Assembly: GCF_902686445.1 (NCBI RefSeq)
Contig: NC_062213.1
Location: 56,989,268-57,053,267 of the forward strand
Direction: 5' to 3'
DNA length: 64,000 nucleotides
Origin: Sciurus carolinensis
Taxonomy: Eukaryota > Chordata > Mammalia > Rodentia > Sciuridae
The position numbers and the translations under genes are program-made. Shown piece by piece: positions 44,400 to 56,150 of this stretch. Each line of letters begins with the position of its first letter. Position 1 is the first letter of the stretch. The notes beneath the pieces were generated by a model that was not told the DNA's origin, ran no database searches, and saw nothing but the letters and a program-made list of their open reading frames with translations.

Positions 44400-46232
44400 G
44401 TCAGTGGGACCCTGAGATATTGCAGTTTTCCACTATTGGCTTATAGTGTCCCAGTAGATTTCCAGTGTATCACCTCCCAGCCTTCAGTAGCCTGATGTCT
44501 TGGAGGAATCTGATAAAGCAGCTCATTCGAAGAATACTGCCCCTAGCCTCCTACTGGTTCCACGTTTTGGAACTGGCTCTGTGCGGAAATGCTCTCACTG
44601 TGGGCCTGCACCGTGCAGCTGGTCGTGTGGGAAGAGCCCACTGCCGGAGTGTGGAAGACTACCTTGGGAAGACTCAAGCTGCCCTGCCCGGCTCCGCTAA
44701 GCCACCTCTATCTGGGCCTGCCACCCGGGCTGAGCTTTACCCAGTGGGCAGACTCACCCGTGGCTCTATTTCAGTCCGAGTCTCTCTATGCCTCCCCCTC
44801 TTAGCTCCTGGGTTCTGGAGCGACCGGGGGTGCAGTCTCCCTCTAGGCCGCCATCTTGGATCTCCCCGTGAAGAGAGCCCGCAGCCGGAGTGGGCAGAGC
44901 CGCCTGAAGAGGTCTCCGGCTGCCCTGCCCTTATCCCTGAGGCTGCTTGCAGATCGAGGCTCTCCGCTGGTTCTTTGCAGGAGTACACTGCGCTGCAGCG
45001 GCTCCGGGACTCGGAGCCTGCTCTGTTCAGAAAGGCTCTCACTAGCGGGCCAGTTCCGTTCCGAGAACCTGGAGAAGCTGGCTGTGTGGGCGGGGCCCAC
45101 CGCCGGAGTGCGCAGGGCTGCCTGTGGATGACTCTAGCTGCCCTGCCTGGTTCCGATAAGCCACCTCTATCTGGGCCTGCCACCCGGGCCGAGCTTTACC
45201 AGTGGGCAGACTCACCCGTGGCTCCACTTCAGTCCGAGTCTCTCAATGCCTCCCCTTCTTAGCTCCTGGATTCTGGAGCGAATGGGGGTGCAGTCTCCCT
45301 CTAGGCCGCCATCTTGGATCGCCCCGTGAAGAGAGCCCGCAGCCGGAGTGGGCAGAGCTGCCTGAAGAGTTCTCCGGCTGCCCTGCCCTTATCCCTGAGG
45401 CTGCTTGCAGATCGAGGCTCTCCGCTGGTTCTTTGCAGGAGTACACTGCACTGCAGCGGCTCCGGGACTCGGAGCCTGCTCTGTTCAGAAAGGCTCTCAC
45501 TAGCGGGCCAGTTCCTTTCCGAGAACCTGGAGAAGCTGGCTGTGTGGGCGGGACCCACCGCCGGAGTGCGCAGGACTGCCTGTGGATGACTCTAGCTGCC
45601 CTGCCCGGCTCCGATAAGCCACCTCTATCTGGACCTGCCACCCGGGCCGAGCTTTACCCAGTGGGCAGACTCACCCGTGGCTCCACTTCAGTCCGAGTCT
45701 CTCAATGCCTCCCCTTCTTAGCTCCTGGATTCTGGAGCGAATGGGGGTGCAGTCTCCCTCTAGGCCGCCATCTTGGATCGCCCCGTGAAGAGAGCCCGCA
45801 GCCGGAGTGGGCAGAGCTGCCTGAAGAGTTCTCCGGCTGCCCTGCCCTTATCCCTGAGGCTGCTTGCAGATCGAGGCTCTCCGCTGGTTCTTTGCAGGAG
45901 TACACTGCGCTGCAGCGGCTCCGGGACCCGGAGCCTGCTCTGTTCAGAAAGGCTCTCACTAGCGGGCCAGTTCCGTTCCGAGAACCTGGAGAAGCTGGCT
46001 GTGTGGGCGGGGCCCACCGCCGGAGTGCGCAGGACTGCCTGTGGATGACTCTAGCTGCCCTGCCCGGCTCCGATAAGCCACCTCTATCTGGACCTGCCAC
46101 CCGGGCCGAGCTTTACCCAGTGGGCAGACTCACCCGTGGCTCCACTTCAGTCCGAGTCTCTCAATGCCTCCCCTTCTTAACTCCTGGGTTCTGGAGTGAC
46201 TGGGGGTGCAGTCTCCCTCTAGGCCGCCATCC
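44400..46232 (-). promoter_or_regulatory. L1-D 5'UTR with tandem 458-459 bp promoter-type monomers
   Basis: The start 'ggccgccat' recurs at 44846, 45304, 45763 and 46222 (spacing 458, 459, 459), giving three nearly identical GC-rich units plus a diverged unit next to ORF1. Each internal unit carries 'gccgccatcttg' on the plus strand, the reverse complement of a YY1 consensus site (caagatggcggc), at about 44848, 45306 and 45765. The outermost is cut within the motif. In known L1s a YY1 site positions transcription start. Monomer-type promoters are known from rodent L1s, but I do not know of this unit. Confidence 0.85.
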
Positions 46233-46247
46233 GGGAATATGATTCTT
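46233..46247. repeat. 15-bp target-site duplication, left-hand copy
   Basis: 'gggaatatgattctt' is the exact reverse complement of 20798-20812, next to the 5' end of L1-D. Confidence 0.9.
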
Positions 46248-46253
46248 GATCTT

Positions 46254-47072
46254 TCAGAGCTTCAAAAATGCTGTTCCAGGCCCTTCTAAATTTTTGGGTC
46301 TGGGTGGAGAAATCTGTTGATATCCATATTGGTTTCCCCTGGATGTAATTTGATTTTTTTCTCTTGCAGCTTTTAAAATTCTATCTTTAATTTGTATGTT
46401 AGGTATTTTCATTATAATGTGCCTTGCTGTGGATCTGTTGTAATTTTGTACATTTGGTTTCCTGTAAGCCTCTTGTATTTGATTTTCCATTTCATTCTTC
46501 AGATTTGGGAAATTTTCTGATATTATTTCATTGAAGAGATTATTCATTTCTTTGGTTTGTATCAAATCCGATAATTCTTACATTTGATCTTTTCATGATA
46601 TCCCATAATTCTTGTAGGTTCTGTTTGTGATTTCTTACCATCTTCTCTGTTTGTTTTCAGGATTAAGTATTTTGTTTTCAGTATCTGAAGTTCTGTCTTC
46701 CAAGTGATCAATCCTGTTGGTTATGCTTTCTATTGAGTTTTTAATTTGGTTTATTGTTTCCTTCATTTCAAGGATTTCTGCTTGGTTGTTTTTCAGAATC
46801 TCTATCTCTTTATTGAAATGATTTTTTGCTTCCTGCATTTGCTCTTTTAATTGTTGATTGATGGGATTATTCATTGCCTGCATTTGCTCTCTTATCTCAT
46901 CATTTGCTTCTCTGATCATTTTAATTATGTACATGCTAAACTCCATTTCTGACATTTCTTCTGCCATGCTGTCATTGGACTCTATTGGTGTAGCATCTAG
47001 ATGTGTTTGGGACACTTTCTTCCCTTGTTTTCTCCCTTGTTGTTCATGTATCTTCCCCTCTAACAGTGCCAA
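46254..47072 (-). pseudogene. LINE-1 ORF1 5' part, frameshifted and truncated
   Basis: Open at 47072-46635 (145 codons: N-terminus and coiled coil, 'EILEMKETINQIKNSIESITNRIDHLEDRTSDTENKI') and at 46565-46254 (103 codons: RRM part, 'KIPNIQIKDRILKAAREKNQI'). The join is lost by a deletion or frameshift near 46570-46635. It lacks the second hendecad copy seen in B and D. Confidence 0.85.
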
Positions 47073-47770
47073 TCTGAGGTATTTCAGTTTCCCCCCTATA
47101 GACTTATAGTGTCCCTGCGGGTTTCCAATACCTCACCTTGAAGTGAGAGATTAATATTAGCAGCACACCATACAAACAATATGCATCCTTAATTCAAATA
47201 GTCTCTTTTTAGATATTAATCATATTGTCTTAATAAACAGAGATTGTGAATTTAGCCAATAGATTTGTAATAAGGATCACAATTTCTAATGGGGGACAAA
47301 GAGAGTGGGGAGGGGTGTAGGAAGTGAGTCTTTAGAGGTACTATGTCATAGGAGTAGTGAAAGTGAAATTTAAAGAAATTGGTTGTTGCATGAGAAAAGG
47401 GAGAAAGAGTCTCCAAGGAGACAGATAAGAGGAAAATAGAGAGGGTGAGAAAAATATTAATAAAAGAATAGAAACATAGGAATAATTGTAGGTATAATAG
47501 GAATAATCATAATATTACTACTAAGAAAAAACCTACAGTAAAAGTATACTGTATTGTTCAAACCTCCTAATCTTCAGTAGCCTGATGTTTAGGAAGAGAA
47601 CCCAAGAATGGTGGTGCCCCTTTAGGGATGGTGGCCTCCAGGTGGGGTATAATCCATGCTAGTGGGCAGAGGTGTCACCATGTGTTGATAGATGGTCAAC
47701 TGCAGCACAGGTACTAGACTGTGGACTGGAGTTGGGCTGGGCTGGGCCTGGTGTCTGTCCAATATTTTAT

Positions 47771-50424
47771 ATCTTGATTATGGATGAGGTTCTATGCATT
47801 TACCAAAACTTATGTAGCAAAAATATAAAGTCATCATATGAAAATTAAAAAGATGAACTTTAAAATATCTTAAAAGGTCTTTTAATAATGTAAAATATTA
47901 ATATCTGATAAACATGGTTGATTAAATCTCATATGCAAACACACACACACATTCATATATACATATAAAAAGTCTGGAAAAACATGCTGAAAATATCAAT
48001 TGCAGTTATCTCTAGAACTATATTAGTTTTCTTTAGCTTTTTATAACTAAACTCTTTTAACAAATTTCATATACTGGTCACTATAATAATCAGAAAAGAC
48101 ATCAGAATATCTTAGAAATGGGTTTCAAAAGCACTGACCTTTGCTGACTTTAATTCTTTGCAGCCTACTCTGGTAGGGACTAAAAAGTGACCCTGGGAGA
48201 AATATTGAGAAATGAGTGTTATTTTTTAAAAGATAGACCTTTACAACTGATTTTTAAAAAGTCATTTTCTTGCTGCTTCAAATCATGGCATTGAGATGAA
48301 AAAAAACATTCCTCTCTGGTACACTAAAGAGGAATTCTCTTTAACAAAAAATGCAAGCCAGCGCTGAGATGGAGCGAGAACACATTCTGCAAACCACCAA
48401 AGAATGGTGCACAGGTGCAGGAGAATCTAATATGGGAAGTGCAGCTGGACTTTGTGTTTAAAACATGTCAACAAAACTCATAGTCTGTGAGGTCCGGAAA
48501 ATTGAGCACAGTCAGTGACCACTCAGTTTATTGACCTTGAGCTCTACATTTCAGGAGTATAAAGGTCTCAGACCAAAGAGAAAGTACAGCTGTGAACACA
48601 AATATACAGTGCAGAACAAGAAACAGGATAAATTCTTAAAATTGGGTAAAGCAAAGAGAAATGTTTGGAAGTCAAGAGGAGAGAGTATACAACTGTAGAA
48701 TCCACAGTCAAGTTTATAATAGCAGCTTATAAAGGTAATACTTTATGAGTTATATAGAGACAGTGTATGTGTTAAAGGGACAGTTACAAAGAAAAAAGAA
48801 ACAATCCAATTACCACTTTGAAATAATTGATTTCTTTCATTCTCTTACTTTGCATACATAGAATATGTAATTTTGATTTTTCTACATGGGTGTGTACAAG
48901 TATATGTGGGGGAGGTTTCATGTATGTATGCATGTGTACATCCACACATATGTATTATAGATATCACATCTATTATCGACATAACTCTGGCAAATTTGAA
49001 ATCAATGTAGATTTAACTTTGCTTTCTGATTTTAATTTAGCATAAGCCCATAAATGCTTCTTGAAAAATCTTTTTTCTCAAGCTTACTTTTAATTCTATT
49101 AGGGATAAAATTTTAATTCTATTAGGAATAAAATTTAACTAATTTTTTCTTTCAAATAAAAATGTAATCAATATTCTGATACATAAGTTTTTGTGCATAT
49201 CCTACCCTCGGAATAAGTGGATTAAAGATATTAAAATCTTACATGGGTCCTTTAGAATGTTGTGACAATTTTCATATCCACCAAGGCATTATAATACTTA
49301 ACGTAATTTTACTTGCCATTTTTATGAATTAAGAATAAAATTTCCCCATGGACTACATTTTAAATGATATGATTTTTGTCATAATTATTTGAATTTATAT
49401 TAACCTGAAAATTACTAGGAGTAGTGTTGACTTATAATTTCTTGATGTTCTTGACAACTAGTATAAGCATATTAATAATTTATTTTTAATTAAAATAACT
49501 TGAGATGCACCAGACAATCAAGGTAACCTAATAAACACAGTTGAGTAGATGGCAAACAAATTTGATTGATCCAATTTGACTGAAGATTTTTCTTTTATAG
49601 GCTCTGGTACTTTCAAGAATAACCAGAATCTTAGATTTGATGGTATACAGTAGTTTGTTTAAAAAGTAATACTTGTGTATTAAAAAATATTAAAATTTAA
49701 GAAAAACTTAAGATGTCTCCCTGACTCCCAGTCCTAAACTACAAATATTTCATAAATTATAAATGTAAACATGTTTCCTTTGTTTTACATTATTTTATAA
49801 ATACACGCACATTATTCTTTATTAAATAATTTTTTTCTTTCAAATAAAAATGTGATCAATATTCTTGTACATATGTTTTTATACATATCTTACCCTTGGA
49901 ATAACTTGCCTTATTTTTTACCTAAAATTAATTTTACATACGTTAGATTGGAATTCCTTTAACGTGTGTATGTAGTTCTTGTTACACATGTGAGCATTTA
50001 TGTAAGATCAATTCTTAGAACTATAATCTGTGGCTCAATGCATGGTGTACCCATTTTAAACTTGGGTAATGATGTTAAACTGAAGTCCTCTGAACAAGAT
50101 GAACTATATTCAAGATGAACTACATTACATTTTACTCCGTATTGGTAATAGTGTTCCTGTTTCCCTACATCTTTAAGAGCATTGAAATGCAGAGACTAAA
50201 AAGGGGAAAACACCTAATATAAATCACCCTGGATAACCTAGGTAAAATGAACACACTATCAAATCCTTACATAATTAAATAAGATCAAGCTTAGAAATCT
50301 GAATGGCAAAGGTTTGGACCAATAAAAGCATATTTTCACTTCGCATAATATATAACAAAATTAGGAGAATTTGTTTTCACTTTAAAAGGCAGCACTTCAA
50401 GGAACTTAAATTAATTCAAAGTAG
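47771..50424. other. Unique AT-rich noncoding sequence
   Basis: No gene. A short direct repeat is visible near 49095-49135 ('ttttaattctattaggaata' type, twice). No convincing named repeat. Open frames of up to about 70 codons look like chance. Confidence 0.4.
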
Positions 50425-50594
50425 TTGGACACAGTGGTGCATACCAGTCATCCCAGTGACTCAGGAGGCTGATGCAGGAGGATCTCAAGCCCTAAGCAAC
50501 TTAGTGAGACCCTGTCTCGAAATAAAAAATAAAAAGGACCAGGGATGTGGCTCAGTGGTATATTGCCTCTGGGTTAAATCCCTAGAACCAAAAA

Positions 50595-50600
<6 letters not shown>
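50425..50600 (+). mobile_element. B1-dID composite SINE
   Basis: B1 head ('agttggacacagtggtgcat', 'actcaggaggctgatgcagg', 'cttagtgagaccctgtctcg'), A-rich linker, and ID-like tail ('accagggatgtggctcagtg' and 'ctgggttaaatccctagaac'), then poly-A. Confidence 0.9.
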
Positions 50601-50641
<41 letters not shown>

Positions 50642-50655
50642 TATATATATAATAA
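50601..50655. repeat. (TA)n microsatellite
   Basis: TA repeat grown directly from the poly-A end of the preceding SINE. Confidence 0.9.
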
Positions 50656-52220
50656 ATTAATTCAATGTAGATCTGAGAAAAAATTATGAATAATGTTCTC
50701 AATTGGCTTCTGAGGAAACTGGGCTCTACTAATGTTTAAGGAAGGATTCAGAACATATGCTTGTAACATTCCTCACTGTGAACACAGGAATTCCACTGAT
50801 CTGTATTGTCCTGCATATCTGACTCATTTTTTGGATCCCTGATGTACTGAATGATTAATTATGGAATAAACAAAGAGAACTGGCAAAATTTAAATCCCCA
50901 AATAAATAAAATACACTAAATACATAACAAATTTACTGTTGGCATGGTTGGCAAATGGAAAACATCTTTAAAATTAATCCTTTGCTGACTGTTATTGACT
51001 AATCTCTCACTTTTTTTCCCCCAAAATAAACATGATTTTTCTGGGACTGAGCAATTCTACTTTCCAAAGCTGATGATTCATCAAAGACTATCTTCTTCCA
51101 AATTCTTCCCTTTGGCCCAGAAATCTTTTGTACTTAAGAGTAAGCTTCTTTTCACTTCGGGTGAAGTCAATTAGGCTAACTTGTTATAATAAACAGTATC
51201 CACTCAGTCCCAGATACTTAGGCACCCTTTAACCTCTGGAATGTAATGACTGCGTCTTCAAAGGTAAAAACCAAGAATATTTTCAGGGTCAAAACATACC
51301 ATTTCCTAGGATTAGGAGGCTAAACATTGGTAATTAGGCAGAAGTTAATTCTCCTCAGTCTGAGCTCCTAATGTCAGAGGAGATAAAAGTCGTGTCTTAT
51401 ATGCACTTGAAAATGAAGACTAACTTTTCCAGGCAGGTTGTGTTTTGCTATTCTTAAAAATTATGTATACAACACACTCATTTTTTTTTCCAGTTTAGCA
51501 GTCCAGCATTCAACTGTGGAGCAGAATCAAAATGGGCAAGTATTGAAGAAGAGAAACTTCTATTTATCCCACCTTAGCAAGTTACATTACTCTAGCTGAC
51601 TTTAGAAAAAAGAGAGATCTTATACTTCCCAATGTATCCTGCATAAAAATATATAGAATTGATATTTCAGAAACTTCAACATCATCAGAGTGGGTCTAAG
51701 AGGGAAAAAAAATGATGCCTTACCAAATGCATATTTCTTCCAAGGGAGATCCCATTTATAAAAACAATTCATTGAAAGATTTTCTTGATGGTTAATATCC
51801 TATTTATCTCAAAACTTATATTCTTGTCAGGAAGTTGGTTGAACTTTCATTAGAGAAATTTAAGAAACTTTGGAATTCACAAAGGAGATGCCATTTCTAC
51901 TTCTAGATATAACAGTAAGTGTATATTCAAATATACATATTCCTTGTAAAACATACTGGATCACCAAGAGTAAGTAACTCTTCCTCTATTTTTTCTCACA
52001 AATTAATTCACAATTGCTACCACATAATAAACACTCAGCAGCTATTAATTGAAAGGCATAAAAAGAAACCTATCATACTTTTACAATCTGGAAAAGAGTT
52101 ATTTTTATTATGTATTTTTAAAAGAAAAACCTTCTATCAGAAGTGTACAGATTCAATAGCAGAAAAAAAAGGACAGTCCGACTCAACAACATCACCAATC
52201 AAGTAAGTATAATTGACATC
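50656..52220. other. Unique noncoding sequence
   Basis: Nothing recognisable. The 95-codon open frame at 51919-52206 has no domain. Confidence 0.4.
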
Positions 52221-52611
52221 TGTTTTAGTCAGTTTTTTTTGTTGTTGTTGCTGTGACCAAAAGACCTTAGAAGAACAATGTAGAGGAGGAAAAGTTTATC
52301 TGGGGCTTATGATTTCAGAGGTCAGAGTCCATAAATGGCTTGACTCCATTGCTCTGGGCCCAAGTGAAGCAGAATAGAACGGCATGGCAGAGGAAAGTGG
52401 CTCAGAACATGAGAACAAGGAAACAGAGAGAGAGCTCTGATCACTAGGGACAAAATATATATTCCAAAGGCATGACCCCAGTGACTTACCTCCTCCAACC
52501 ATGCCCTACCTGCCATCCAGTTAATTCATATCAGTGGATTTCACCTCTGAACATTCTTGCATTGTCTTATACATAAGCTTTTGGGAGACACCTCATATCT
52601 AAACCATAACA
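52221..52611 (+). mobile_element. Solo LTR, MaLR-like (ERVL class)
   Basis: TGTTTTAGTCAG...CCATAACA. Related to 6173-6594. The flanks 'acatc' and 'atatc' agree at four of five positions, consistent with a 5-bp duplication. Confidence 0.7.
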
Positions 52612-52639
52612 ATATCTGGCAACTACTTCATCCAACATG

Positions 52640-55600
52640 AGAATACATAGTTTTCTCAAGTTCACATGGAACCTTCACCAAGATAGATCACATACTTAGC
52701 TATAAAATCTACACTCATAAATTTGTAATAATAGAAATTATAAAAGTCTGCTCTCAGATTATAATGGATTTAGAGGAGAAATAAATGACAGAATCATGGT
52801 TGGAAAATTCCCCAATACTTGTAGATTTAAAAGCAAGTTTCTAAATAATGCATGAGTTAAGAATATAGCTCAAGAGGAATTTAAAACATTTCAAAATAAA
52901 TAAAAATGAAAATAAAACATAAAAATACATGGGGTTTGGTAAGTATTGCTTAAAAGGAAGTGTACTGGATGCATATGTTACAAAAGAAGAGTGGTATAAA
53001 ATCAGTAATTTGAACTTCAATCTTGGGAAACTAGAAAAAGGAAAGTAAATTAAAACCAAGGAAGAAGAAGAAAATAAATGACAAAAATTAGAGCAGAAGT
53101 CAATGCATTTGAGAACAGAAAATCAATGGAGAAGAATAATTTAAATTGATAAGTCTCTATGTAGGCTAATTAAGGAAATAAGAGACAAGACACAAATCAC
53201 TAATTTTACAAATTAAAAAAGGAACATCACTGTAGAGTATTAAAAATACAACAAAGGAATAGTATGAAAAACTTTGTACTCATGAATTTGAAAGTTAGGT
53301 AAAATGGATCAATTTCTTGAAAGATACAATCTGTCAAACTCATAAAAGAAATAATAGACTATCTGAATAGATTCAGGTAAGGAAATAAAATAAATAATTA
53401 AAAACTTTCCAAAAGAGACACACCAAATCAGATGGGTTCACTGATGAATTCTACCAAACTAAGGAAGAAATTATAACAATTCTCTATAATCTCTTCCAGC
53501 AAACAGAAGCAGAGAGAACAGTTCCTCACTGCATTAGTTAATAATTTTAAAACCAGAAAAAAATGTTATTACAAGAAATAAAAACTATGAACCAATATCT
53601 GTCATGGATCTCGATATTAAAAATTCTTATCAAATATCAGCAAATCAAATCCAATAATGTACAGAAAGAATTATACGACAATAAGGTAGAATTTTTCCCA
53701 GGTATTCAAGGCTGGTTCAGCATTTGAAAATCAATGTAATCCATCATATCAATGAGTTAAAGATATCATATGACATCTATATAGTAGATGTAGAAAGAGC
53801 ATTTGAAAAAATTCAACACCTATTCATGATAAAAATTTACAAATTAGAAACAGGGCAACTTCTCCCGCTTGATAAAGAACATAAACGCAATTCTCACTTC
53901 TAACACCATATGAAGTGGTGAGCAGGTTGAATTTTCCCAGTCAGATCAGGAGCAAAGGAAGGATGTCCCCCTCACTAGTCTTTTTATCATCACACAAGAA
54001 ATTCTAGTTAATGCAATAAGACAAGGTACGTGGAATAGGAAGGAGGAAATATAGCTCTCTTTTTTAAAATCGATGGTGTGATTACCTATGTAAAAAAAAA
54101 ATCTGAAAGAATTGGCAAAAAAGCAAACAAAATCCTGGAGCTAATGAATAATTATGGCAAGTTTGTAGGACATAAGATTAATATGTAAAAACCAGTTCCT
54201 TTCCTATAAACCAGCAATCAACAATGAAACCTCAAAATTAAAACACAATATAATTTACATTAGCATCCTCCAAAATGAAATAAACTTAGGTAGATGTATG
54301 TCTTACAATATATATAATATCTGTGTGAGAAAATTTACAAAAAAACCAATAAAATAAAAAAGATATAAAAAGCATTATCCCATGTTCATGAATAGGAAGA
54401 CTTGATTTTATCAAAATGTTGTTTCTTCCCAAATTGATTTGTAGATTCAACACAATCCCAATAAAAATAATAGCAAGTTATTTTGTGAATATTTACAGCT
54501 TATTTCTAAAGTTTATATGGAGAGACAAATAACCCAAAATAATCAACTTAAGATGGATGGAGAAGAAGAAAGCCAGAGAATTAAACTATACAACTTCAAG
54601 ATTTACTATACAGATACAATTATCAAAACATTGTGATATTGCCAAGATGTTCAATGGAAAAGAATAGATCATTCAGAAACAGACCCATATAAACATAGTC
54701 AATTGGTCTTTGACAAAGAAGAAAAGGCAGTACATTGGAGACAAGATAGTTTGACAACTGGACACCAATAAGAAAAAAACAATTAGTCTAGATATAGGCT
54801 GTACAACCTTCGCAGACATTAACTCAAAATGGATCATACACTTAAATGTAAAATACTAAGTTATGAAACTCTGAAGAAATCAAAGTATAAAGTCTAGATG
54901 ACTTTGTGTATGTTGATGATTTCTGTAGACACTAACAAGCCATGATCCTTAAAAGAAAGAATTGATAATTTGGACTTCTTTAAAATTAAAAACTTTTGCT
55001 CTGTGAAAGACAATGTCAATAAAAGAAGAATACAAGGCACAGACTATGAGCAAATATTTGCTAGGGACATATTTGATAAAGGACTACTTTCCAAAATATA
55101 CCAGAAATTCCCAAAACTCAAAAACAGAAAATTAACAACCTGGTATAAAAATGCACAAAGGATCATAACAAATACCTCACTAAAGAAGATATACAGAAGG
55201 AAAAATAAGCATATAAAAAAGGTTCAACATCATATGTTGTTAGGAAATTGCAAAATCAAACAATTATGAAGCATTACTACACACTTATTATAATATAAAA
55301 GCAAAGTTCAAAATATTCAGCACCAAATTTTGGCAAGGTTGAAGAGAAACGAAAACTCATTTGAGGTGAGTGGGAATGCAAAATGGTAAAGCCATTTTGG
55401 AAGACACTTGGCAGTTTTTTTAAAAAAATGACACATGCTCTTAAAATACCCAAGAAGTATACACCTGGATATTTATCCAAATGAATTGAAAACATACTCA
55501 CCCCAAAACCTGTGAACAAACATTTATAGCATATTTATTCATAATTGTCAAAACCTGCAAGCAACCAATATGTTCCTTAGTGGTACATCCAGATAATGCA

Positions 55601-56150
55601 ATATCATTCAGCTCTAAAATTAGGAATAAATTGTCAAGCCATGAACATACACGGAGAAATTATAAATGCATATTACTAAGAAAAGCGAGCTGTTCTAAAA
55701 AGGCTACATGTTGTTTGATTGCAACTAGATGACATTCTGGAAAAGATAAAACTATGGAAACAGTAAAATGATCAGCGATTGCTGGGAATATGGAGAAGGA
55801 GGAATATATAGGCAGAATGCAGAGGATTTTTAGGGCAGTAAACTATTTTGCATGATATTATAATAAAAAATACATATCACTGCACATTTGTGGAAACTCC
55901 ATGGAATATACAACACCAGGAGAGAAACGTAATGTTAACTACAGACTTTGGGCGATACTGATGTTGGTGTGGGTTCACTGACGGAATGCAACACATGGTG
56001 TGCAGTGTGGATAATGAAGGAGGGCATGTGTCTGAAGGCATAAGAGGTCTGTGGTAGCTCTCTGCAGTTTCTGCTGAATTTCCCTATGAACATAAAACTG
56101 CTCTCAAAAACAAAAATTCCATTGAAATAAAACTAAAGAAAAAAACCAAA
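52640..56150 (+). mobile_element. Old LINE-1, ORF2 and 3'UTR
   Basis: Begins within the endonuclease region ('aagatagatcacatacttag', 'tcagattataatggatttag' giving the S-D-x-N block) and continues through RT: 'gatgggttcactgatgaatt', 'gtagatgtagaaagagcatt' and 'ggaaggatgtcccc'. A C-terminal open piece of 99 codons lies at 54970-55269. The 3'UTR includes 'gactttgggcgatactgatg' and ends near 56150. Frames are heavily broken. Resembles an old mammal-wide L1 rather than the local rodent family. Confidence 0.8.

Larger units (their letters stand above)
39226..46232 (-). mobile_element. LINE-1 copy D, near full length, minus strand
   Basis: Order on the minus strand: 5'UTR of tandem monomers (46232-44389), intact ORF1 (44388-43342), broken ORF2 (43310 to about 39520), 3'UTR with telomere-like and G-rich parts (39500-39240), short poly-A (T-run 39226-39233). 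The 5' end starts inside a YY1-type motif, preceded by two extra bases. As with L1-B, its two ends carry target duplications that pair with distant, oppositely oriented partners (20798-20812 and about 9665-9677). I therefore infer a chimera formed by crossover with L1-B. Confidence 0.9.
46233..47770 (-). mobile_element. LINE-1 5' part: 5'UTR and most of ORF1, the missing start of L1-C
   Basis: On the minus strand, 5'UTR-like sequence (47770-47075; 'cttcagtagcctgatgt' in reverse is shared with L1-B and D) leads to an ORF1 start near 47072 (MALLEGKIHEQQG..KVSQTHLD). The coiled coil has only one copy of the EQMQAM unit. ORF1 is frameshifted near 46600-46640 and breaks off at 46233 within 'atattccc'. 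L1-C begins with the next base of that ORF1. A block at about 47140-47563 is extra relative to the 5'UTRs of B and D. Confidence 0.85.

Noticed and set aside
44465..45262. A 265-codon plus-strand open frame
   Set aside because: Same reason: antisense through the L1-D 5'UTR monomers, no host protein motif.
14388..46232. A segmental inverted duplication of the whole L1 nest
   Set aside because: Only the L1-B/L1-D parts match each other. The flanking pieces are complementary halves, not copies, so the locus was reversed and not duplicated.
45202..46242. A 346-codon open frame on the plus strand, with repeats of 153 residues
   Set aside because: It is antisense to the L1-D promoter monomers. 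GC-rich tandem units of 459 bp (divisible by three) keep a frame open by chance. The repeat period equals the monomer.
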